A stretch of 39,177 nucleotides of DNA from Micromonospora wenchangensis (GCF_002210435.1 NZ_MZMV01000062.1:1-39177); one strand, 5' to 3'; counted from the stretch's first letter, positions 15,238-24,708 are shown. The notes: a model not told the origin generated them from the letters alone. Program-made: numbers and translations.

Positions 15238-15470
15238 CAGTACGAGTCGACGATGTCGACGCGTACCCCGCGTCCACCGATGGAGCCGATCACCTGACGC
15301 AGTGCCTTGGCGGTCCGCCCGGACCGCCCGATCACCGTGCCGAGATCCTCCGGGTGCACGCGGACTTCCAGCCGCTTGCCCCGACGGGAGTCGACCATGC
15401 GGACGCGCACGTCGTCCGGGTGGTCGACGATCCCCTTGACCAGGTGCTCCAGGGCGGGACGCAGCGGCAT
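15237..15470 (-). CDS. khpA: KhpA family KH-domain RNA-binding protein
   Basis: A 77-residue single KH-domain protein of the KhpA family, which in other Gram-positives pairs with KhpB and binds RNA in cell-size and division control. It shows PALEHLVKGIVDHPDDVRV and the GxxG loop as VIGRSGRTAKALRQVI. ATG 15470 is chosen over GTG 15485 because it follows the rpsP stop immediately and matches the usual family start; the longer version would add five residues. Confidence 0.94.
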   Translation of the reverse strand: MPLRPALEHLVKGIVDHPDDVRVRMVDSRRGKRLEVRVHPEDLGTVIGRSGRTAKALRQVIGSIGGRGVRVDIVDSY

Positions 15471-15471
15471 G

Positions 15472-15948
15472 TCAGGCCTGCTCACCGGCGTCGGCAGCAG
15501 CAGCCGGGGCCTCGGCCGGAGCCTCGGTCTTCGGCGCCTCGGTCTCGGCCGGAGCCTCCGCCTTGGCGGCCTTGCGGGCCGGCTTGGCCGGGGTCTCCGG
15601 GGCCAGGCCCGCGGCGGCCTTCGCCTCGGCCTCGTACGCCGCCTTGCGGTCGGCGCGCTCGGCGGCGACCTTGAGCGGCGGCGGGGCCGGCAGGCCCTTG
15701 AACTTCTGCCAGTCGCCGGTCAGCTCCAGCAGACGCTGGACGGCCTCGCTCGGCTGCGCGCCGACCGAGAGCCAGTACTGGACCCGCTCCGACTTGACCT
15801 CGATGATCGAGGGGTCTTCCTTCGGCTGGTAGACGCCCACGAACTCGATCGCGCGACCGTCACGCTTGGTGCGCGAGTCCGCGACGACGATGCGGTACTG
15901 CGGGTTGCGGATCTTGCCCATCCGCAGGAGCCGGATCTTTACGGCCAC
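15472..15948 (-). CDS. rpsP: 30S ribosomal protein S16
   Basis: A 158-residue bS16, first gene of the minus-strand ribosome operon. The core (1-80) has AVKIRLLRMGKIRNPQYRIVVADSR and the GVYQPKEDPS loop. Beyond about residue 95 there is a long Ala/Glu/Pro/Lys tail, typical of actinobacterial S16 and probably unstructured. Start GTG 15948 has an AGGAGCG site at a fitting distance. Confidence 0.98.
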   Translation of the reverse strand: MAVKIRLLRMGKIRNPQYRIVVADSRTKRDGRAIEFVGVYQPKEDPSIIEVKSERVQYWLSVGAQPSEAVQRLLELTGDWQKFKGLPAPPPLKVAAERADRKAAYEAEAKAAAGLAPETPAKPARKAAKAEAPAETEAPKTEAPAEAPAAAADAGEQA

Positions 15949-16105
15949 AGTTGTTTCGCTCCTGTTGCGATTTCACCGACCCGGCTACGGGCGGTGCACG
16001 GGTGAGCGTCGACCGGCACAGTGGGGTTGGGCCGGAGACTGCTCGATGGACTGGCGACGCGCCCGGGTTAGAGGGCGCCGAACGCGCGCCGGATACCAGC
16101 GAACC

Positions 16106-16111
16106 ATTCTG
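16106..16111 (-). promoter_or_regulatory. Possible -10 box CAGAAT of the rpsP operon
   Basis: On the minus strand CAGAAT lies in the 244-base gap before rpsP and would give a leader of about 150 bases. No matching -35 is evident, so this is a weak call. The leader holds GC-rich inverted segments but no structure I can name. Confidence 0.25.
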
Positions 16112-16192
16112 CCAGATCACCCGGCGAACACTCACATCGGCCCACCCCACCGGCCGGCCGGGCAGCCGGACCGGGAGTGAGCCACGACACAC

Positions 16193-16840
16193 TCACCGTA
16201 CGGGGGGCCGGTCCCAGCCGGGCGGCAGCCCGGTCGGCGGCGTCCAGTCGGCCGGCGGGACGAAGTCGCACCAGGTGCCGTCGAACGGGAACTTCCCCGC
16301 CTCGGCGAGGGCGATCACCCGCTCCCCCTCCGCCCGCACGGCCCGCTCGTCGGTCACCCAGTAGTGGTCGGGGAAGGCGAGCCGCTCGGTGAACTCGTCC
16401 TCGTCCTTCCACTGCCAGCTGAGGTCGGGGCGGACCACCACGTCCAGGTCCTGGTCGACCACGTCCACCCCGGCCAGCGCACCGTCGTCCCACCGGACGC
16501 CGGGCTCCTCCAGGTTGACGTACCAGGTGGCGAACCGGTCCCGGTCGTCGCGGAAGAACCAGACCGAGTGGGCCGCTCCGGTGGGCAGGAACTCCAGCAG
16601 CGGCGGGCCGTTCCACCGACCCAGGGCCAGCCGGTACGACGAGGTGATCCACTCGGTGAACGGCACCGCCCGCATCCCCAGGCCCGCCTCGGTGACCTCG
16701 TGCGCCACCGGCGTGTCCCGGGCCACCCAGAGCAGCAGACCCCGGTCGTCGTCGAGCACCACCCGGGCCGGCCGGACCCAGCCGATCCGGCCGTGCCGCA
16801 CGTTCCGGTGCACGATCAGCTGACCCGGTTCGAAACGCAC
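16193..16840 (-). CDS. DUF402 family protein (FomD/nucleotide-phosphatase-like barrel)
   Basis: A 215-residue DUF402 protein. Members include nucleoside di/triphosphate phosphatases and FomD, with a barrel carrying a conserved acidic cluster. Here the cluster is seen in TWYVNLEEPGVRWDDG and VVDQDLDVVVRPDLSWQWKDEDEF (about 115-160), followed by a helical C-terminus. GTG 16840 is preceded by GGAGG four bases away; GTG 16843 is an equal option. The gene is separate from proS by 172 bases. Enzyme activity is inferred from the family only. Confidence 0.82.
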   Translation of the reverse strand: MRFEPGQLIVHRNVRHGRIGWVRPARVVLDDDRGLLLWVARDTPVAHEVTEAGLGMRAVPFTEWITSSYRLALGRWNGPPLLEFLPTGAAHSVWFFRDDRDRFATWYVNLEEPGVRWDDGALAGVDVVDQDLDVVVRPDLSWQWKDEDEFTERLAFPDHYWVTDERAVRAEGERVIALAEAGKFPFDGTWCDFVPPADWTPPTGLPPGWDRPPVR

Positions 16841-17012
16841 CACACCTCCACAGCTCTGCACGGACTTGCGGGGCACCGGCCCCGGCGGTTCCCGGACCCC
16901 GGCCACGCCCACCGGTCGGGAGCCGGGCCTGCCGGCGACGCGCGGTAGGCACCGCCGGCCGGGACGGTCCGGCCGCCCCGGGGCGGCGGACCCGGGTCCG
17001 TCGTGGGGCGGC

Positions 17013-18419
17013 TCAGTAGGCGCGGGCCAGGATGGCGGTCAGGTCCGGCTCGTCCTCGTCGTCCGGCACGGAGCCGTCGGCCCGCAGCAGGCAGCGGACG
17101 GTGACGCCCTGGCCGTTGGCCTCGGCCTCGCCCGCGACACCGACGGCCGACCACGGCACCATGGCCCAGCCGGTGGCCGCCGCCTCGATCGCCTCGGCGA
17201 GGGTGGACACCTCGACGGTGCGGGACCGCCGGTGCGCGAGCGCCTCGTCGTGCAGGGCCTGCTGGTCGGCCTCCAGGGCGGCCAGGACCGCGCCGACCAC
17301 GTCGGCGACCGGGGTGGGGGCCTTCGAGCCGTCCGTCCGGCGGACCACGACCGCGTTGCCGGCGGCCAGGTCGCGGGGGCCGACCTCGACGCGTACCGGA
17401 TAGCCGCGCAGCTCGGCGTCGACGGCCCGGCGGCCGAACGCGGTGTCGGTGCGGTCGTCGAGCGCGACCCGGACCCCGGCGTCGCGCAGCGCGTCGCGCA
17501 GCTTGGCCGCCGCCTCGCCGACGCCCTCGCCGTCCTTGACGATCATGACGTACGCCTGGACGGGGGCCAGCCTCGGCGGCACCCGCAGCCCGTTGTCGTC
17601 ACCGTGCGCCATGATCAGCCCGCCGAGCATCCGGGTGGAGGTGCCCCAGGAGGTCGTCCAGGCGTGCTCCCGACCGCCCTCGGCCGAGGAGTAGCTGATG
17701 TCGAACGCCTTGGCGAAGTTCTGCCCCAGCTCGTGACTGGTGCCGAGCTGGAGCGCCTTGCCGTCGCCCATCATGCCTTCGCAGGTGTAGGTGGCGGTCG
17801 CCCCGGCGAACCGCTCCCGGGCGGTCTTCAGCCCGACCACCACCGGGATGCCGAGCACGTTGACCATCAGGTCCTCGTACGCCTCGTGCAGGATCTTGCG
17901 GGCGTAGGCGCGGGCGTCCTCCCGGGTGGCGTGCGCGGTGTGCCCCTCCTGCCAGAGGAACTCGCTGGTGCGCAGGAAGACCCGGGGGCGCAGCTCCCAG
18001 CGGACCACGTTCGCCCACTGGTTGAGCAGCAGCGGCAGGTCCCGGTACGAGTCGATCCACTTGGCCATGAACTCGCCGATCACCGTCTCGCTGGTGGGGC
18101 GCACCACCACCGGCTCGGCGAGCTGCTTGCCGCCACCGTGGGTGACCACCGCCAGCTCCGGCGAGAAGCCCTCGACGTGCTCGGCCTCACGCTTGAGGTA
18201 GCTCTCCGGGATGAACAGCGGGAAGTACGCGTTCTCCGCGCCGGCCGCCTTGATCCGGGCGTCCATCTCGGCCTGCATCCGCTCCCAGATGGCGTAGCCG
18301 GCCGGTCGGATGACCATGGTCCCCCGGACCGGGCCGTTGTCGGCCAGCTTCGCCTTGGCGATCAGGTCCTGGTACCAGCGGGGAAAGTCCTCCGCACGGG
18401 GAGTGAGCACGCGAGCCAT
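17013..18419 (-). CDS. proS: Prolyl-tRNA synthetase, archaeal/eukaryal type (ProS type 3)
   Basis: A 468-residue class II aminoacyl-tRNA synthetase charging tRNA-Pro. It lacks the editing insertion of the E. coli type and ends in the Tyr carboxy terminus (LARAY) typical of the archaeal type. Motif 2 is in NVVRWELRPRVFLRTSEFLWQEGHTAHA and motif 3 in STRMLGGLIMAHGDDNGLRVPP; TSETVIGEFMAKW is the proline-site loop. ATG 18419 follows a TAGGAT box by eight bases, so the message is nearly leaderless. Confidence 0.96.
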   Translation of the reverse strand: MARVLTPRAEDFPRWYQDLIAKAKLADNGPVRGTMVIRPAGYAIWERMQAEMDARIKAAGAENAYFPLFIPESYLKREAEHVEGFSPELAVVTHGGGKQLAEPVVVRPTSETVIGEFMAKWIDSYRDLPLLLNQWANVVRWELRPRVFLRTSEFLWQEGHTAHATREDARAYARKILHEAYEDLMVNVLGIPVVVGLKTARERFAGATATYTCEGMMGDGKALQLGTSHELGQNFAKAFDISYSSAEGGREHAWTTSWGTSTRMLGGLIMAHGDDNGLRVPPRLAPVQAYVMIVKDGEGVGEAAAKLRDALRDAGVRVALDDRTDTAFGRRAVDAELRGYPVRVEVGPRDLAAGNAVVVRRTDGSKAPTPVADVVGAVLAALEADQQALHDEALAHRRSRTVEVSTLAEAIEAAATGWAMVPWSAVGVAGEAEANGQGVTVRCLLRADGSVPDDEDEPDLTAILARAY

Positions 18420-18427
18420 GACCGCAC

Positions 18428-18433
18428 ATCCTA
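18428..18433 (-). promoter_or_regulatory. -10 box TAGGAT for proS
   Basis: TAGGAT on the minus strand matches the actinobacterial -10 consensus and ends eight bases before the proS ATG. No ribosome binding site lies between, so a leader of about two bases is predicted. Confidence 0.5.
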
Positions 18434-18496
18434 TGCGCCCCGCCCGGCGTCGACGTCATCGGGCGCGCTGCCGCGCCCCGCGCCGCCCGACCGGGG

Positions 18497-19576
18497 TCAG
18501 CGGACCACCCGGCCGCGCAGGACGATCCGGCTGGGCGCCCGGACCACCCGCAGGTCGCGGCGCGGATCCTCGGGGTAGACGACCAGGTCCGCGAGGCCGC
18601 CCTCGACCAGGCCGGGGAAGCCGAGCCACTGCCGGGCCCGCCAGGAGGCGGCGGCGAGGACGTCCACGGCGGGCATGCCGGCCTGCTCGTGCAGCAGCAG
18701 CATCTCCTCGGCGGCCAGCCCGTGGTCGATGCCGCCGCCCGCGTCGGTGCCCACGTAGATCGGCACCCCGGCCTCGTGGGCGGCGCGCACCACCTCGGGG
18801 AAGTGGTCGCGCAGGGCGAGCATGTGGTCGGCGTAGCCGGGGAACTTGGGGCGGGCCGCGGCGGCGATGCCCCCGAAGGTCCGGATGTTGATCATCGTGG
18901 GGACCAGCGCGGTGCCCTGCCGGGCCATCAGGTCGATCAGGTCGGGGCTCAACCCGGTGCCGTGCTCCACCGAGTCCACCCCGGCCTTCACCATGATCTC
19001 CACGGCCGACTCGCTGAACGTGTGCACCGCCGCGCGGACCCCGGCGGCGTGCGCGGCGGCCACGGCGGCGGCCATCGTGTCGGCGTCCCAGGCCGGCGCG
19101 AGGTCGCCGACGCCCCGGTCGATCCAGTCGCCGACCAGCTTCACCCAGCCGTTGCCGGCGGCGGCCTGCGCGGTGACCGCCGCGGTCACCTCCGCCGCGC
19201 CGACCTCCAGCCCGATGTCGCGCAGGTAGCGCTTCGGCGGGGCGACGTGCCGCCCGGCGCGGGCCAGCCGCGGCAGGTCCGGTTCGTCGTCGAGTTCGGG
19301 GTACGGGTACGGCGAGCCGGCGTCGCGCAGCGCGAGCACCCCCGTGTCCCGGTCGGTACGGGCCAACGTGCGGGCCTGGTCGAGGGAGGTGACCGGGGTG
19401 CCGCCCCGGGCGATGCCGAGGTGGCAGTGGGCGTCGACCAGACCGGGCAGCACGAACCCGGAGTCGGCGACCGTCTCGGCGTCGGGCACCGGGTCGAAGG
19501 TGACCCGGTCGCCGTCGAGCCAGACGTCCCGGACCTCGTCGTCGGGCAGGAGCACACCGCGCACATGCAGAGCCAT
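18497..19576 (-). CDS. Amidohydrolase family metal-dependent hydrolase
   Basis: A 359-residue protein of the amidohydrolase superfamily (imidazolonepropionase/prolidase-like branch). An N-terminal beta domain leads into the TIM barrel. Metal ligands are in place: H50 and H52 in VDAHCHLG, a candidate carboxylated Lys at K146 (WVKLVGDW), H185 (AAVHTFSE), H204 (VEHGTGL) and D278 (VGTDAGGGIDHG). The bimetal arrangement suggests hydrolysis of C-N bonds such as dipeptides or cyclic amides; the substrate is unknown. ATG 19576 is chosen over GTG 19582 because an AGGA sequence fits only the former. Confidence 0.87.
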   Translation of the reverse strand: MALHVRGVLLPDDEVRDVWLDGDRVTFDPVPDAETVADSGFVLPGLVDAHCHLGIARGGTPVTSLDQARTLARTDRDTGVLALRDAGSPYPYPELDDEPDLPRLARAGRHVAPPKRYLRDIGLEVGAAEVTAAVTAQAAAGNGWVKLVGDWIDRGVGDLAPAWDADTMAAAVAAAHAAGVRAAVHTFSESAVEIMVKAGVDSVEHGTGLSPDLIDLMARQGTALVPTMINIRTFGGIAAAARPKFPGYADHMLALRDHFPEVVRAAHEAGVPIYVGTDAGGGIDHGLAAEEMLLLHEQAGMPAVDVLAAASWRARQWLGFPGLVEGGLADLVVYPEDPRRDLRVVRAPSRIVLRGRVVR

Positions 19577-19594
19577 GCGCACAGTCCTACCCGA

Positions 19595-20176
19595 TCACCG
19601 CCCGTCGGGGGCGAGCAGGTCGTTCTTCCGGGCGGTCAGTGCCGGCAGGTCGACCGAGACCTTCCACGGCTGCTCGGTGACGAACAGGTCCTCGGTGTGG
19701 GTGAGCTGCTCGTAGTCGCGGCCGCCGGGACCGAGTGCGTACTCGGTCAGCGTGATCCGGTCCTGGAGCGGGTCGACCACCCAGTACGAGCGGACCCCGG
19801 CGTGCGCGTACACCTTCGCCTTGTCGTACATGTCGCGGAAGGTGGAGGTGGGTGACACCACCTCCACGGCCAGCAGGGCGTCCTCGACGGGGACGGGCGA
19901 CCGGCCGGCGTGCCGGCGGTGGATCGCCACCACGTCGGGCCGGGGCTCGTTGCGGCGGTCGACCCGCATCGACAGGTCGAAACTCACGAGGTGATCCGAC
20001 GGGCAGTTGACGCGGAGCATGAGCAGCAGCTCGACGCACAGCTCTTGATGCAGGGCAGTGGGGGACGGCACGATCAACCTTCCGTTGATCAGTTCGTACG
20101 GAAGGTCCTTCGGCAGGTCGCCGAGGTCGTCGACCGTCCACTCGTGCCGTTCGGGCAGGATCGGGGCCGCGGTCAT
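19595..20176 (-). CDS. Uma2 family putative endonuclease (DUF820)
   Basis: A 193-residue protein of the Uma2/DUF820 family, which has a PD-(D/E)XK restriction-endonuclease-like fold and is expanded in Micromonosporaceae. Nuclease-core landmarks are PRPDVVAIHRR (Asp), LLAVEVVSPTST (Glu) and DMYDKAKVYAHAGVRSYWVVDP (Lys). It starts at ATG 20176 after AAGGAGATGTC. Function in the cell is unknown, and such genes usually stand alone, as here. Confidence 0.9.
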   Translation of the reverse strand: MTAAPILPERHEWTVDDLGDLPKDLPYELINGRLIVPSPTALHQELCVELLLMLRVNCPSDHLVSFDLSMRVDRRNEPRPDVVAIHRRHAGRSPVPVEDALLAVEVVSPTSTFRDMYDKAKVYAHAGVRSYWVVDPLQDRITLTEYALGPGGRDYEQLTHTEDLFVTEQPWKVSVDLPALTARKNDLLAPDGR

Positions 20177-20244
20177 GACATCTCCTTCCAGGGGGCGGAA
20201 CCACCCTAAGCGCCCACCCCGTCGCCCACCGTAACCGACACGCG

Positions 20245-21801
20245 TCAGCGGGGCCGGTTGTCGCCCCTGCCGAGCTTGTTGAAGTCGATCTTCGGAAGCT
20301 TGAAGCCCGGCGGCAGCCCCTGGCCGCCCGCCAGGTCGTTCGGGTCCATCCCCGGCGGGAGCTGCGGCATGCCACCGGGGAAGCCGCCCGGCAGCCCGGC
20401 GCCCGCGCCGCTGCGCGGCCGGTTGCCACCCTTGGTGCCCTTGCGCTTGTTCTTCGGGGACTTGGTGGCCTTGCGCCGGCCCCCACCGGGCAGGCCCATC
20501 ATGCCGCCCATCTGCTTCATCATCTTCTGCGCGTCGGCGAAGCGGTTGAGCAGCTGGTTGACGTCCATCACGGTGACCCCGGAGCCACCGGCGATGCGGG
20601 CCCGCCGGGAGCCGTTGATGATCTTCGGGTTGGTCCGCTCGGCCGGGGTCATCGACCTGATGATCGCGGTGACCCGGTCGAAGTGCTTGTCGTCCAGCTC
20701 GGCGAGCTGGTCCTTCATCTGCCCCATACCGGGCATCATGGCCAGCACGTTGGCGATCGGGCCCATCCGCCGGACCGCGATGAGCTGGTCGAGGAAGTCC
20801 TCCAGGGTGAACTGCTCGCCGCCCATCAGCTTGGCGGTCATCTTCTCCTTCTGATCGGTGTCGAAGGCCTGCTCGGCCTGCTCGATCAGAGTGAGGACGT
20901 CGCCCATGCCGAGGATCCGGCTGGCCATCCGGTCGGGGTGGAAGACGTCGAAGTCCTCCAGCTTCTCGCCGGTGGAGGCGAACAGGATCGGCTGGCCGGT
21001 GACCTCCCGCACCGACAGCGCCGCGCCACCCCGGGCGTCGCCGTCGAGCTTGGACAGGACGACACCGGTGATGCCCACGCCGTCGCGGAACGCCTCGGCG
21101 GTGCGGACCGCGTCCTGGCCGACCATCGCGTCGATGACGAAGATGACCTCGTCGGGGTCGACCGCGTCCCGGATGTCGGCGGCCTGCTGCATCATCTCGG
21201 CGTCGATGCCGAGCCGGCCGGCGGTGTCGACGATGACGATGTCCCGGGCGGCCCGCTTCGCGTGCTCGATCGAGGCGCGGGCCACCTGCACCGGGTCGCC
21301 GGTGCCGTTGCCGGGCTCCGGGGCGTACACCTCGACGCCGGCGCGGCCACCGAGCACCTGGAGCTGCCCGACGGCGTTGGGACGCTGGAGGTCGGCGGCG
21401 ACCAGCAGCGGCTGGTGCCCCTGGGCCTTGAGCCAGCGGGCCAGCTTGCCGGCGAGGGTGGTCTTACCGGAGCCCTGGAGGCCGGCCAGCATGATCACGG
21501 TCGGTGGCTGCTTGGCGAACTGGAGCCGCCGACCCTCGCCGCCGAGCACGCTGATCAGCTCTTCGTTGACGATCTTGACGATCTGCTGGGCCGGGTTGAG
21601 CGCCTGGGAGACCTCCGCGCTGCGGGCCCGCTCCTTGACGTTCGCGATGAAGCCCTTCACCACCGGCAGCGCGACGTCCGCCTCCAGCAACGCCAGGCGG
21701 ATCTCGCGGGCGGTGGCGTCGATGTCGGCGTCGGTGAGCCGGCCCTTGCCGCGGAGCTTGGTGAAGATTCCGGACAGGCGGTCACTCAAGGTGTCAAACA
21801 C
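20245..21801 (-). CDS. ffh: Signal recognition particle protein Ffh
   Basis: A 518-residue SRP54/Ffh GTPase that binds signal sequences with 4.5S RNA and docks to FtsY. It has the N domain (1-90), a G domain with P-loop GLQGSGKTT at 107-115, DTAGR and TKLDGDARGG motifs, and the methionine-rich M domain from about 325 (including SRRARIAGGSGVTVMDVNQLLNRF and MMKQMGGMM). The C-terminal 75 residues are Gly/Pro/Lys-rich, a common actinobacterial extension. GTG 21801 gives the family N-terminus (FDTLSDRLSGIF). A promoter-like TACCCT lies about 66 bases upstream. Confidence 0.97.
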   Translation of the reverse strand: MFDTLSDRLSGIFTKLRGKGRLTDADIDATAREIRLALLEADVALPVVKGFIANVKERARSAEVSQALNPAQQIVKIVNEELISVLGGEGRRLQFAKQPPTVIMLAGLQGSGKTTLAGKLARWLKAQGHQPLLVAADLQRPNAVGQLQVLGGRAGVEVYAPEPGNGTGDPVQVARASIEHAKRAARDIVIVDTAGRLGIDAEMMQQAADIRDAVDPDEVIFVIDAMVGQDAVRTAEAFRDGVGITGVVLSKLDGDARGGAALSVREVTGQPILFASTGEKLEDFDVFHPDRMASRILGMGDVLTLIEQAEQAFDTDQKEKMTAKLMGGEQFTLEDFLDQLIAVRRMGPIANVLAMMPGMGQMKDQLAELDDKHFDRVTAIIRSMTPAERTNPKIINGSRRARIAGGSGVTVMDVNQLLNRFADAQKMMKQMGGMMGLPGGGRRKATKSPKNKRKGTKGGNRPRSGAGAGLPGGFPGGMPQLPPGMDPNDLAGGQGLPPGFKLPKIDFNKLGRGDNRPR

Positions 21802-21867
21802 GCGAACATCCCGTATGTCGTCATCGGCGGGCACAGGTGCGGCCGGGCCGGCTGTCCAGCCCACCGT

Positions 21868-21873
21868 TAGGGT
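21868..21873 (-). promoter_or_regulatory. -10 box TACCCT upstream of ffh
   Basis: TACCCT on the minus strand fits the TAnnnT pattern and lies in the 231-base glnD-ffh spacer. The rest of that spacer is GC-rich inverted sequence near the glnD stop that may act as an intrinsic terminator without a T-tract. Confidence 0.35.
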
Positions 21874-22032
21874 AGCCCGCCGGCCGCACGCCCGCTCCGG
21901 CCCCGCGCCCCGCACCCCGGCGGCCGGCCGCCCACGACGCGCCGCCCGTTCCGGTGGACGCCGGGCACCGGCGGGTCCGCTGGCACCACGCCGGGGTGGT
22001 ACCCGGCGGGCACCGCCCACGACCGGGCGGTC

Positions 22033-24357
22033 CTACACGGCGGCGAGCACGGCGGCCTCGACGCGGTCCCGCTGCTCGTCCGAGGGCCAGCCACCGACCA
22101 GGTAGAACGCGTCGACCACGTCACCGCCGAGGGTGGAGATCCGGGCGGCGCGCACCTGCGCCCCGGCCTCGTCCAGCGCGCAGGTGACCCGGTAGAGCAG
22201 ACCGGCCGCGTCGGCGGCGCGCAGCTCCAGCAGGACCGCGTCGGTGGCCGCCTCCCGGTGCCAGACGACCCGGGGGGCCGCTCCCCCGCTGCGGGCGGCC
22301 AGGGCCCGGCCGCGCAGCCGTTGGGTCACCGAGACGTCGCCGGTGACCGCGCGCCGCAGGTCGGCGCTGAGCGCGATCGGGTCCGGGGCCAGCCCGTAGC
22401 GCGGCTGCACCCGGCACTCGACCAGGGCCCGGCCGTCGATCGTGGCGGCGTCCGCCGAGATCACCTCCAGCCGGTGCAGGGCCAGGCAACCGGCGACCGT
22501 GGCGAGCAGCCCCCGCCGGTCGGCCGCGGCCACCGCCACCCGATCCTCGGTCAGGTGTACGACCGGCAGCGGCCCGGCGACCAGCGCCGGGTCCGGGGCC
22601 GGCGGGGCGGGCACCACGCCGGTGTCCAGGGTGGTCCGTACCCGGGCGACCAGCTCGGCGATCAGCCGCCCCTTCCAGCCGGACCAGGCGGCCGGTCCGG
22701 TGGCGGCGGCGTCGGCCAGCACCAGGGCGTGCAGCAGCTCCAGCGTGGTGGTGTCGCCGACCCGCTCGGCCACCCCGGCGATCGTCTTCGGGTCGGACAG
22801 GTCGCGGCGGGTCGCCACGTCGGGCAGGAGCAGGTGCAGCCGGACCAGCGTGCCGATCAGCGCCGCCTCCTCGGCGGGCAGGCCGATCCGGGTGGCCACC
22901 GCCTCGGCCAGCGGCGCGCCGACGGTCGAGTGGTCGCCGTCCAGCCCCTTGCCGATGTCGTGCAGGAACGCGCCGATCAGCAGCAGGTCGGGACGCTCGA
23001 CGTCGCGGGTGTGCCGGCTCGCCTCGTACGCGGCCTGCACCAGGTGGCGGTCGAGCGTGAACCGGTGCACCGGGTTGTGCTGGGGCAGGCTGCGCAGCCG
23101 GGTCCACTCGGGCAGCCAGCCGTCGATCAGGCCGTACCGGTCGCAGGTCTCCCAGGCGGGCACCAGGCCGGGACCGGCGCCGAGCAGGGTGATGAACGCG
23201 GCCCGGGCGGCCGACGGCCAGGGCGCGGGCAGCGGCGGGCAGTACGCGGCCAGCCACTCGCAGGTGGCCCGCGCGATCGGCAGCCGGTGGGTGGCCGCCG
23301 CGGCGGCGATCCGCAGCGACAGGCTCGGGTCGGGGCGGGCCCCGATGGCGGTACGGGCGAGCACCAGCTCCCCGTCGTGCTCGACCACGTCCCGGGCGAC
23401 CGGACGGCGCAGCGGGCGGCCGTCGGTGCCCCGGCGACGGCCGGAGCGGAGCCGGTCGGCGGCCCGCCAGGCGTCGTCGAGGGCGTGGCTGACGGTGCGC
23501 GCGTCGCCGGCCACCCGGCGCAGCAGGGCGTCACCGTCGCCGGAGTCCGCCCGCGTCCCGGCGTCGGCGGCCTCGGTCGACGACTGGCGCAGGCCGAGCA
23601 GCGCGGCGACCCCGGCGCGTTCCTGGGCGACCAGCCGGTCGACCCGGCGGCCCACCTGCTGGTGCAGGGCGTCGCGGGTGTCCAGCAGCCGCAGGTGGGC
23701 GGCGCGGACGGCGGGACGCAGCGCGTCGGTGATCCCGGCGGTGGCGATGGCCCGCAGGATGCCCACGTCGCGCAGCCCGCCGGCGGCCTCCTTCAGGTCG
23801 CCTTCGAGCAGGAAGGCCAGCTCGCCGTGGGTACGCCAGCGCACCTCGGTGATCTCCCGCAGGGCGGGTAGCTGGCGGACGGCGGTCCGCCGCCAGTGGT
23901 CGGTGGCGGTCCGGGTGAGGGTGTCGGCGAGCGCCCGGTCACCGGCGACGAACCGGGCGTCGAGCAGGGCCAGGGCGACCTTGACGTCGTCCTGGGCCAC
24001 CGACAGCGCCTCGGCGAGGGTACGCACGGAGTGGTCGAGCCGGACCCCGGCGTCCCAGATCGGGTACCACAGCGCGGCGGCCAGCTCGTCCACCCCGGGC
24101 ACCCCGGCGTGCAGCAGCACGAGGTCGAGGTCCCCGTACGGGGCGCACTGCCGACGGCCGAGGCCGCCGACGGCGATCAGGGCGATGCCCTCCCGGGCCG
24201 GCAGCAGGCCGTGCAGCCAGGCGTCGAACGCCCCGGCCCGGGCGAGCCGGGCCGGTTCGCCGATGCCCGCGGGAACCCCGACGACCCCGTCGACCAGGAG
24301 GTCCGTCCCTGCGTCGGTGCTGTCGTCCGACGCGTTCCTCCTGGTCGACGAGGTCAT
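22033..24357 (-). CDS. glnD: PII nucleotidyltransferase GlnD
   Basis: A 774-residue GlnD, the bifunctional enzyme that modifies and demodifies the PII protein according to glutamine level; in actinobacteria it adenylylates GlnK. Domain order is nucleotidyltransferase (GGLGRRQ...GDLDLV with D76 and D78), the GlnD central region (AAGGLRDVGILR), an HD phosphohydrolase domain (H466-D467 in LHDIGKGLDGDHS) and two ACT domains near the C-terminus. ATG 24357 has GGAGGA seven bases upstream and lies 12 bases behind glnK. It is the last gene of the amt-glnK-glnD operon. Confidence 0.96.
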   Translation of the reverse strand: MTSSTRRNASDDSTDAGTDLLVDGVVGVPAGIGEPARLARAGAFDAWLHGLLPAREGIALIAVGGLGRRQCAPYGDLDLVLLHAGVPGVDELAAALWYPIWDAGVRLDHSVRTLAEALSVAQDDVKVALALLDARFVAGDRALADTLTRTATDHWRRTAVRQLPALREITEVRWRTHGELAFLLEGDLKEAAGGLRDVGILRAIATAGITDALRPAVRAAHLRLLDTRDALHQQVGRRVDRLVAQERAGVAALLGLRQSSTEAADAGTRADSGDGDALLRRVAGDARTVSHALDDAWRAADRLRSGRRRGTDGRPLRRPVARDVVEHDGELVLARTAIGARPDPSLSLRIAAAAATHRLPIARATCEWLAAYCPPLPAPWPSAARAAFITLLGAGPGLVPAWETCDRYGLIDGWLPEWTRLRSLPQHNPVHRFTLDRHLVQAAYEASRHTRDVERPDLLLIGAFLHDIGKGLDGDHSTVGAPLAEAVATRIGLPAEEAALIGTLVRLHLLLPDVATRRDLSDPKTIAGVAERVGDTTTLELLHALVLADAAATGPAAWSGWKGRLIAELVARVRTTLDTGVVPAPPAPDPALVAGPLPVVHLTEDRVAVAAADRRGLLATVAGCLALHRLEVISADAATIDGRALVECRVQPRYGLAPDPIALSADLRRAVTGDVSVTQRLRGRALAARSGGAAPRVVWHREAATDAVLLELRAADAAGLLYRVTCALDEAGAQVRAARISTLGGDVVDAFYLVGGWPSDEQRDRVEAAVLAAV

Positions 24358-24369
24358 CTACAGGTCCTC

Positions 24370-24708
24370 CTACAGGGCGTCGAGGCCGCGCTCGCCGGTG
24401 CGCACCCGGACGACCTCTTCCACGCCGGTCACCCAGACCTTGCCGTCACCGATCTTGCCGGTCCGGGCGGCGGCCACGATCGCGTCGACGACCTTGTCGA
24501 CGTCCATCTCGTCGGTGAGCACCTCGACCCGGATCTTGGGCAGGAACTCGACCGTGTACTCGGCACCCCGGTAGACCTCGGTGTGCCCCTTCTGACGCCC
24601 GTACCCCTGGACCTCGCTGACGGTCAGGCCGGCCACGCCGAGGGCGTGCAGGGCCTCCTTCACCGCGTCCAGTTGGTACGGCTTGATGACCGCGGTCACC
24701 AGCTTCAT
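24370..24708 (-). CDS. glnK: Nitrogen regulatory PII protein GlnK
   Basis: A 112-residue PII protein that senses 2-oxoglutarate and ATP/ADP and blocks the ammonium channel. It begins MKLVTAVIKPYQLD and has the T-loop GRQKGHTEVYRGAEYTVEF with the modifiable Tyr51, and the B- and C-loop segments KIGDGKVWV and VRVRTGERG. ATG 24708 has GGAGGG seven bases upstream. Its position between amt and glnD defines it as GlnK. Confidence 0.97.
   Translation of the reverse strand: MKLVTAVIKPYQLDAVKEALHALGVAGLTVSEVQGYGRQKGHTEVYRGAEYTVEFLPKIRVEVLTDEMDVDKVVDAIVAAARTGKIGDGKVWVTGVEEVVRVRTGERGLDAL

Noticed and set aside
20683..21870. Long plus-strand frames opposite ffh
   Set aside because: Antisense shadows of a clear Ffh; composition follows the complement of the sense codons.
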